From positions 1 through 18,662 of the forward strand of contig CAYZXK010000086.1 of assembly GCA_964482395.1 (NCBI GenBank): a DNA stretch of 18,662 bases, in the 5' to 3' direction. Position 1 is the stretch's first letter, and each line of letters begins with the position of its first letter. A program made the translations under genes and the position numbers. This DNA is from CAYZXK01 sp964482395 (GTDB lineage: Bacteria; Planctomycetota; Phycisphaerae; UBA1845; Fen-1342). The notes beneath the pieces are model-generated. The model did no database searches. It had not been told where the DNA came from and saw nothing but the letters and a program-made list of their open reading frames with translations. Positions 13,812 to 18,662 of the stretch are shown one piece after another.

Positions 13812-14516
13812 ATGCTGGTCACGCTGGACCTGAACTCGCGTCAGACCGCCCGGGTTCTTGCCGAAGCCGTCCACATCCGGGCGATGCTCGAAATCGAGCC
13901 GCGGCCCGACGCATTCAGCGACCTGTTGTGGGGCACGCTTTCCGGCCGCGGCCAGGACGGCCTTTACGTCGAGTTGCACGAACGGGGCCCGGACATCGAC
14001 CTGGCCGGCCTGGTCGGTGCGATGTGCGACGTGCGGATGATCCTGGCCAGGCAACTGTACCTGTTTGCCACGTTCGTGGTGGACAGCGTCCCGCAGACTG
14101 CGCCGCAGCGGTTGGTAATCGAGGTGCCGCAGACCATCCAGGTGGCCAACCGCCGGCGGTTCGCCCGTCAGGCGCCGCTGGAACCGGTCCCGGTGCGGAT
14201 CACGGTACCCGCCGTTGCCAACACCTTTGTAGGCATCCTGGCAAACATCAACCCGACCGGACTGGCCTGCCGCCTTTCGGGTCGGGAGCTGGATGAGGTC
14301 TTGTTCATCGGCGATCAAGCCCAGCTTGAGTTCGCACTGCCCTGGTCAGCGGAGCTATACACCCTGCCGGCTGTGGCGTGCACCAAGTCCCGTAGCCGTC
14401 AGGAAGAGGAACTCATGGTCGGTTTCGAGTTCGCCGGCACTGCCGACGAGGCCAGCTTGAAAAAGCTCCGCCAGAGTCTTCGCGACCAGGCCGCCCGGCT
14501 GGTCGAGGAGGGTTGA
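13812..14516 (+). CDS. PilZ-domain protein, second of three
   Basis: A 234-residue protein immediately downstream of the first PilZ gene, with GGAGGAG about ten bases before its ATG. The N-terminal ~100 residues form an alpha/beta YcgR-N-like segment (LLWGTLSGRGQDGLYVELHERG, then RQLYLFATFVVD). The PilZ part begins with Arg115...Arg119 (RRFAR). The second motif is Asn145-Ile-Asn147-Pro-Thr-Gly150, with Asn at the Ser position, which departs from consensus and makes c-di-GMP binding less certain. The sequence differs strongly from the two flanking PilZ proteins, so it is not a recent tandem duplicate. It may act with them as a heteromeric partner (inference). Confidence 0.8.
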   Translation: MLVTLDLNSRQTARVLAEAVHIRAMLEIEPRPDAFSDLLWGTLSGRGQDGLYVELHERGPDIDLAGLVGAMCDVRMILARQLYLFATFVVDSVPQTAPQRLVIEVPQTIQVANRRRFARQAPLEPVPVRITVPAVANTFVGILANINPTGLACRLSGRELDEVLFIGDQAQLEFALPWSAELYTLPAVACTKSRSRQEEELMVGFEFAGTADEASLKKLRQSLRDQAARLVEEG

Positions 14517-14518
14517 GC

Positions 14519-15316
14519 ATGAGACCCAGGCGAGTGCTTGCCGGCCCGGACATGACCGAAATCTTCGATCGCGCCGTGCAGGAGCGGGCCCTGGCCGTGC
14601 TGACGGTCCAGAGCGATTCGCAGTGGCTGACCTTCAAGTCCCGGTTCCTGGAACGCGACCCACGCGGCCGATTCTTCGTCCTCGACCATCTGCCCAATGG
14701 GGACCACACCCCGCCGTCCATCATTCCTGGCCAGTGCCTCGGTGTCAGCTTCCGACAGAGGAGTCGCAAGCTGCTGTTCGCGACCGTAGCCGAGGCGATA
14801 GGACGTTTTCACCTGGATGACCGCACCGTGATACCTGCGGTCCGATACCGCTGGCCGGACAGCATGACCGAGATGCAACGCCGAGCCTACTACCGGACGC
14901 GCGTGCCGGACGATACCACGCTGTTGGTCAGTGTCTGGCCGGGCGGCATCGCGGCTCGCGGGAACGCCCAGAAGACTCCGCTACAAGTGACAACCGGCGA
15001 ACTAGCGGACCTGTCCTGCGGCGGCGCCCTGCTGCGACTGCACCTGCCGACGCCGCCCAACTGGGCGGACGGGCAGACGCTAGGGCTGGAAATGCAGCTC
15101 CCGGACGGGCGGACGCCGATCTTGACGGATGCCCGCTACCGGGGCGTGCGTCTGACCGCCGGGGGGGCGCTCACTGCCGCCGTCCAGTTTGTGGGACTGG
15201 AACTCACCCCCGACGGCCGCACTACCCTTCAGCGACTGGCAAATTCGGTTCAGCGACTGTACCGGCTGAACCTTGCGTCGGGGCGGATTGGCAACACCCG
15301 TAAGTTCATCATCTAA
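14519..15316 (+). CDS. PilZ-domain protein, third of three
   Basis: A 265-residue protein with GAGGAGGG about six bases before its ATG at 14519; a TTG in the same frame lies at 14513. The previous stop (14514-14516) and this start are two bases apart, so translation is likely coupled. The N-terminal half is YcgR-N-like (LTFKSRFLERDPRGRFFVLDHLPNG, then GVSFRQRSRKLLFATV). The PilZ motifs are the best kept of the three: Arg122-Ala-Tyr-Tyr-Arg126 and Asp164-Leu-Ser166-Cys-Gly-Gly. That makes this the strongest c-di-GMP binding candidate here. It ends the operon; a strong terminator follows after about 120 bases. No motility or cellulose genes are near to suggest the output. Confidence 0.83.
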   Translation: MRPRRVLAGPDMTEIFDRAVQERALAVLTVQSDSQWLTFKSRFLERDPRGRFFVLDHLPNGDHTPPSIIPGQCLGVSFRQRSRKLLFATVAEAIGRFHLDDRTVIPAVRYRWPDSMTEMQRRAYYRTRVPDDTTLLVSVWPGGIAARGNAQKTPLQVTTGELADLSCGGALLRLHLPTPPNWADGQTLGLEMQLPDGRTPILTDARYRGVRLTAGGALTAAVQFVGLELTPDGRTTLQRLANSVQRLYRLNLASGRIGNTRKFII

Positions 15317-15363
15317 AGCCACTTATATCGCACACCCCGCTGCCGACGTCGGGGAAGCCGAAA

Positions 15364-15394
15364 ACACTGCCACCCTCGGCGGCCACGGCGGTGT
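15364..15394. repeat. Hairpin in the 3' region of the PilZ operon
   Basis: ACACTGCC pairs with GGCGGTGT (one G-T wobble) around an inner GC-rich loop. A second small stem, ATGGGC/GCCCAT, lies at 15401-15423. Both precede the terminator and may protect the message end. Confidence 0.35.
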
Positions 15395-15434
15395 AAGTCT
15401 ATGGGCAACGCTTCAAAGCCCATCCCAGCGCACG

Positions 15435-15475
15435 GGCTCCCGAATGGGGTCAAAACCCATTCGGGGGCCTTTCTT
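15435..15475 (+). terminator. Strong rho-independent terminator of the PilZ operon
   Basis: GGCTCCCGAATGGG (15435-15448) pairs with CCCATTCGGGGGCC (15456-15469), a 14-bp stem with one wobble and the loop GTCAAAA. TTTCTT follows directly on the + strand. It ends shortly before the convergent MEMO-family gene. Confidence 0.9.
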
Positions 15476-15493
15476 GCACTATCCAGCCCGCAG

Positions 15494-16696
15494 CTAGGTC
15501 ACCACGGCCGCCACGCAAGTGACGTTGGTCTCAGCGGCCGCATTTACCGCCTGGTGATAGCTTAGTACTCGGCAGGGGCGCCCGGGCAAAGCACGCAAGA
15601 GGGCGAATATGGACGCCACGCTGCAAATTCGGGTCGGATTGCCGGTCGCCCTTATGTGGTTCAGAAAGCCCTCCTCGTCCCTGGCTTCCAGTAACCACAA
15701 CAAAAAGCGATCCGAACGGGCCACCTCTTCCAGCATGGCCGGACTGGTACGATCGGCGTCGCCGAAGCGTTGCCCGACGTGACTCAGATCGGCTCCAGCT
15801 ATGACGATCGTCCGATAATCTGAATGCTCGATCAATTGGCCGAGTGCGGCGGCGAAGTCCGCCAGCCCGGGACCGCGAGGTTTGACGCCGGCAGGATCGG
15901 CAGCAATCCCAGGGTCAGAACACAGAATCGGGACGATCGAAAACGGACGCTCGGCCATTAATACTTGCAGGATATGGAGTTGCAGCTCCACCGAGTGCTC
16001 GCTGAGGTGATCCACCTGGTCCTCGCACAGCGACATGCCCAGCCGCCGCTCAAGCTCGCAAACAAAGTTGCGGTCAGTCGGCACCCGGCCAAACGGGGTC
16101 TGAAAATCCTTGGTCGTGGCCACCACGGAGGCGGGCCGGCCGAAGTGATTAGTCCCCAGGATCACGAAACGATCCACCGGCAGAACCTGAGCCAACGTCG
16201 CATAAGCGTCGGCGTAACAGGGCGCGCCACGCTCATAGTCCAGATGCGGGGCGATGAGGCCGCGGACCTCACTTACCGGCGCTGCAACCCCGCCGGCGAG
16301 CACCCGCTCAATCTGCTGACGCAGGCCGACGGCATCGGGATACCGCTCGCGGTTGTCGCGGGTTGGCGAGTTATGATAGGCGTTGCGCCGGCGCTCAGAC
16401 GCCTCCTCAGCCCGCTGGCCCCTGAGAAAGAGGCCCTCATCCAGCACGCGGACCAGATCGAGGATTTCGTTGGCCGGGAGGTCCTCTCCAGATGCTTGGC
16501 GGAACGCGAGCTGGATCTCCGCGCAAGAGTGGTTGCCGTCCAGATGTGCCAGGACGAAAACCGCGGCGGGCGAAACCGCCAGCGCTCGCGGCGCGAGCTG
16601 AGTCTGATCGTGCAAGGCGAAATACAGCCGCCCATTCTGGTCACGGAACGGGACGATCTCAATCGGACGCAGGGCCGGCAGTTTCTGGTCGGTCAT
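15494..16696 (-). CDS. amrB: AmmeMemoRadiSam system protein B (MEMO1 family) with N-terminal extension
   Basis: A 400-residue protein starting at the ATG at 16696 with AGGA just upstream. The MEMO fold occupies about residues 145-400. Conserved positions are His151 in APHLDYERG, His184 in GTNHFG, HSVELQLHIL (234-243), His306 in GADLSHVG, and Cys358 in RICSVASI. These line the pocket that in human MEMO1 binds metal and is related to extradiol dioxygenases. The first ~110 residues form a separate winged-helix-like segment (ALAVSPAAVFVLAHLDGNHSCAEI, LVRVLDEGLFLRG) that recalls PqqD or ThiF-associated domains, which bind peptide substrates. The usual partners AMMECR1 and a radical-SAM enzyme are not adjacent here. 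The biochemical function is unsettled in the literature as I know it. Confidence 0.9.
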   Translation of the reverse strand: MTDQKLPALRPIEIVPFRDQNGRLYFALHDQTQLAPRALAVSPAAVFVLAHLDGNHSCAEIQLAFRQASGEDLPANEILDLVRVLDEGLFLRGQRAEEASERRRNAYHNSPTRDNRERYPDAVGLRQQIERVLAGGVAAPVSEVRGLIAPHLDYERGAPCYADAYATLAQVLPVDRFVILGTNHFGRPASVVATTKDFQTPFGRVPTDRNFVCELERRLGMSLCEDQVDHLSEHSVELQLHILQVLMAERPFSIVPILCSDPGIAADPAGVKPRGPGLADFAAALGQLIEHSDYRTIVIAGADLSHVGQRFGDADRTSPAMLEEVARSDRFLLWLLEARDEEGFLNHIRATGNPTRICSVASIFALLRALPGRPCRVLSYHQAVNAAAETNVTCVAAVVT

Positions 16697-16821
16697 TGTC
16701 CTATATCACAGCGCCAACCCGCAGCCCCAAGCGGAACGCGAAGGATCAGCGGGCCCCCGGACCGCTCGTGCTGGCCGCCGCTTTGCCTTCTGGCCCCCGC
16801 TGCGGGCTGCCCGAAGGTCGC

Positions 16822-18621
16822 TTACGGTCTCACCTCGCAGGCCCAACGGACCCGCGAGCCCCAGAATAAGTGTAGCGTGGGGTCCGTCAGCGATCGATTA
16901 AATTCGAACCGGAGGGCAGAGACTCCGTCGGGGTGCCTTTCCAGCACCCGAACGCGAAAACCGAGGTCGGCTAACCGATCCACCTCGTCAGGCAGGTCTT
17001 GGCCGGCAGCCTCCCGGATCAACCGGGCAAACGGTCCGGCAAAATACCGCTCGTCGGCCACCCGCAGCTCGATCGTATGATCATCGACCCAGGTCAATTC
17101 AGTGGCCGTGACCGCTCCCAATAAACGCGAGGACCAAGTCAGCGGTATCAATCGCAGACCCGACCGGCCGGTAATCTTCTCCACGGCCAGCCGAGCGTAA
17201 TGGCCGATCGCGGGCAGGTTGGCCACGTACAGCGTGTCGCCGTCCTTCAGTCCGCTGGGTGCCGAAGCGATTTCCTGCACCAGGCAGTCCTCCACGCCCT
17301 GACCGATCCGGAAAGCCAAGCCGTAGCAGTAACTACCGGCTGCAAACACGCTAGCCGAGACCACAAGGACGGTCCAGGCCAGACCGGCTCGGAATCGCCC
17401 GGCGACCGACGCTGGGCGGGGTCCGCCCGGGCTCAACCGACCGAGTGCCAGCCCGGCAGTCAGCGCCCAGCCGATGCCGGGCAGGTACAGATGGTGCGGG
17501 GAAGCGAAGACCGGCAGCACGGGCAACATAAACCCCAGCAGCCAGGCCAGCCCGACCAAGCCGGGTGGCCGCCGCCAATATCGCAGGTATAGGAGCGCCA
17601 ACAAGACGGCGATGGGCGCTGACAGGCCGTAGAAAAGGAGCGGCCGCTCCTGAAAATAAGGCAGGCCGGCAATCGGCACACAGGGAATCAGCAGAAACTC
17701 CCCCAGCAGATAGTACCAGGCCTTGTCCCAGACGAAGCGCAGAAAGCCCGGATCGTCGACCGGGACGACGTATGGTCGCGGCGGGATGGCCGCCCCGCCC
17801 AGCATGAGCCGGCGAACGAGGAAGTAGCCGCCCAGCAAAACCGCCGCAGTGAAATAGAAAGCCAGGGCCGAGCGAGTCCGCTTACGCCATACCAGCGGCT
17901 CGGCCGAAGCGACCACCAGGGGGAACACCACCGCGTTCTCGCGGCAGCCCAGGGCCAGTGTAAAGAACACCAAGGAAGCGATCGCCCACACTAGCGGACG
18001 GTCCCGCGGCCGGGCCCGCGTTGCGCACAGATCACGGGTCGAAGGCCCCGGGGGGAGAGGTTGGAATCCTGGCCAGCCGCGGAAGCGGGCAAAGCAAAGG
18101 GTGGCCGCCAGCAGAAACGCGGTAACCATCAGCTCAGTCTGGCAGGCGATCCATTGCACGGTCGGAACATGGGCCGGATGAATCGCGAACAGTCCGGCCA
18201 CCGCCCAGGCCAGCGTGCGGGAGCTGCCCAGCCGGCGTAGGAGGATCATCAGCAGGAGGCAGTTGACCAGGTGCCAGACAAGCGAGGCCAGGTGCAACGC
18301 AGCGGGGCTCCACCCGGAAAACATGTAAGAGAGCTTCATGAGCCCGAAGGCGACCGGACGGAAGAAGCGGAGGGTCGTCTCCGGCAACCACCAGAGCTTG
18401 ACGACTCCGCCGACCAGTTCGAGCTGGCAAGCGTCAGTCAGCCCCCGCAGGGACCAGTCGGCCTGGCGGAGTTGCTGAAAGTGGGCGTGGTCGTCCATGA
18501 AAAGGCCGGTCGGCAGGGAGGGGCCGTGCAGCAGGAAGACCAGCGCCGCCAGGCAGAGCGTGGCCGGAAGCGGCCGGCGGGGATATGGATCGCACCGATG
18601 GTACGCCGATCCAGCGGTCAT
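16822..18621 (-). CDS. Multi-span membrane glycosyltransferase of the GT-C / TMTC-like type
   Basis: A 599-residue integral membrane protein. An early span (20-34) is followed by Asp43-Asp44 in GLFMDDHAHF, the acidic pair at the first periplasmic loop that serves as catalytic base in GT-C enzymes. About ten further hydrophobic spans follow (for example LASLVWHLVNCLLLMILL, AVAGLFAIHP, LVWAIASLVFFTLALG). The motif LGCRENAVVFPLVV matches the Lys/Arg-Glu-Asn segment of the DUF1736/TMTC-like group, and PHHLYLPGIGWALTAGL matches its later loop. The last 160 residues (from GVEDCLVQEI) are soluble, without tetratricopeptide repeats, unlike classic TMTC proteins. It probably transfers a sugar from a lipid carrier to an extracytoplasmic acceptor. 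The start at 18621 overlaps a probable upstream stop. A gap of about 125 bases separates it from the MEMO-family gene. Confidence 0.85.
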   Translation of the reverse strand: MTAGSAYHRCDPYPRRPLPATLCLAALVFLLHGPSLPTGLFMDDHAHFQQLRQADWSLRGLTDACQLELVGGVVKLWWLPETTLRFFRPVAFGLMKLSYMFSGWSPAALHLASLVWHLVNCLLLMILLRRLGSSRTLAWAVAGLFAIHPAHVPTVQWIACQTELMVTAFLLAATLCFARFRGWPGFQPLPPGPSTRDLCATRARPRDRPLVWAIASLVFFTLALGCRENAVVFPLVVASAEPLVWRKRTRSALAFYFTAAVLLGGYFLVRRLMLGGAAIPPRPYVVPVDDPGFLRFVWDKAWYYLLGEFLLIPCVPIAGLPYFQERPLLFYGLSAPIAVLLALLYLRYWRRPPGLVGLAWLLGFMLPVLPVFASPHHLYLPGIGWALTAGLALGRLSPGGPRPASVAGRFRAGLAWTVLVVSASVFAAGSYCYGLAFRIGQGVEDCLVQEIASAPSGLKDGDTLYVANLPAIGHYARLAVEKITGRSGLRLIPLTWSSRLLGAVTATELTWVDDHTIELRVADERYFAGPFARLIREAAGQDLPDEVDRLADLGFRVRVLERHPDGVSALRFEFNRSLTDPTLHLFWGSRVRWACEVRP

Positions 18622-18662
18622 CTGGGTTCGGCCGGAGGGGCAGGCGGGGCGGGGTAGATGGC
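18618..18662 (-). CDS. Possible 3' end of an upstream gene cut by the window edge
   Basis: Fourteen codons, Pro/Ala-rich, read in from the window end and stop at a TGA that overlaps the ATG of the glycosyltransferase (ATGA). The overlap is typical of coupled genes. The sequence is too short to identify, and an open frame this short can arise by chance. Confidence 0.3.
   Translation of the reverse strand, partial: AIYPAPPAPPAEPR

Noticed and set aside
15364..15423. Two hairpins before the PilZ terminator considered as a c-di-GMP riboswitch
   Set aside because: Conserved GEMM-type bases and the tetraloop-receptor layout are not present, and the position after the last gene is wrong for a switch controlling the operon.
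15965..17080. 371-codon plus-strand frame opposite the MEMO-family gene
   Set aside because: Antisense shadow. It spans the gap between two minus-strand genes and has no family features.

Overview
The window is GC-rich bacterial chromosome that reads like a member of the Planctomycetota, probably a Phycisphaerae-like lineage. This rests on family content, not on any search. The supporting genes are a PEP-CTERM exosortase-type surface protein, an ECF-like sigma factor with a C-terminal Cys/His zinc-finger-like extension of the kind planctomycete sigma factors carry, a DUF6941-type protein, a batD/batE-like pair, an AmmeMemoRadiSam B protein, and several PilZ proteins. I see no insertion sequence, phage gene, tRNA, rRNA or CRISPR array.

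Layout: (1) 1-1258 holds a PEP-CTERM surface protein (+) that runs tail-to-tail into a frameshifted response-regulator receiver (-). Neither gene has its own stop near the junction. (2) 1259-2969 holds a sigma factor (+) convergent with a DUF6941-type gene (-). (3) 3130-5768 is a translationally coupled batD-batE pair (+, ATGA overlap) encoding a periplasm-facing membrane protein and a TPR/SH3 membrane protein. (4) 5873-8529 holds hslU (-), without hslV beside it, divergent from a class V aminotransferase (+). (5) 8530-9994 is a 450-base gap with an inverted-repeat structure and a near-consensus promoter, then an 82-residue acidic protein of unknown function (+) and a family 2 glycosyltransferase (-). 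(6) 10135-11091 is a family 4 uracil-DNA glycosylase (+) with a probable terminator. (7) 11459-12593 holds a LuxR-type regulator with a degenerate receiver (+) and a PEGA-domain lipoprotein (-), separated by a perfect 13-bp hairpin. (8) 13062-15316 is a tight operon of three different PilZ proteins (+), ended by a strong rho-independent terminator. (9) 15494-18621 holds a MEMO-family protein and a multi-membrane-span GT-C-type glycosyltransferase, both (-). The latter probably starts inside the last codons of a gene cut off by the window edge.

Most genes are ordinary housekeeping or accessory functions. The stretch most likely to repay attention is 11.4-15.5 kb. It has a regulator whose phosphoacceptor aspartate is replaced by glutamate and whose acidic pair is missing, an outer-surface PEGA lipoprotein, and three co-transcribed PilZ proteins with differing degrees of motif preservation. 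This suggests cyclic-di-GMP output to the cell surface, but the functional link between these genes is inference. Other points worth checking are the double loss of stop codons and the frameshift at 830-1000, the hslU gene without hslV and with an unusual C-terminal tail, and the structured element at 8763-8814.
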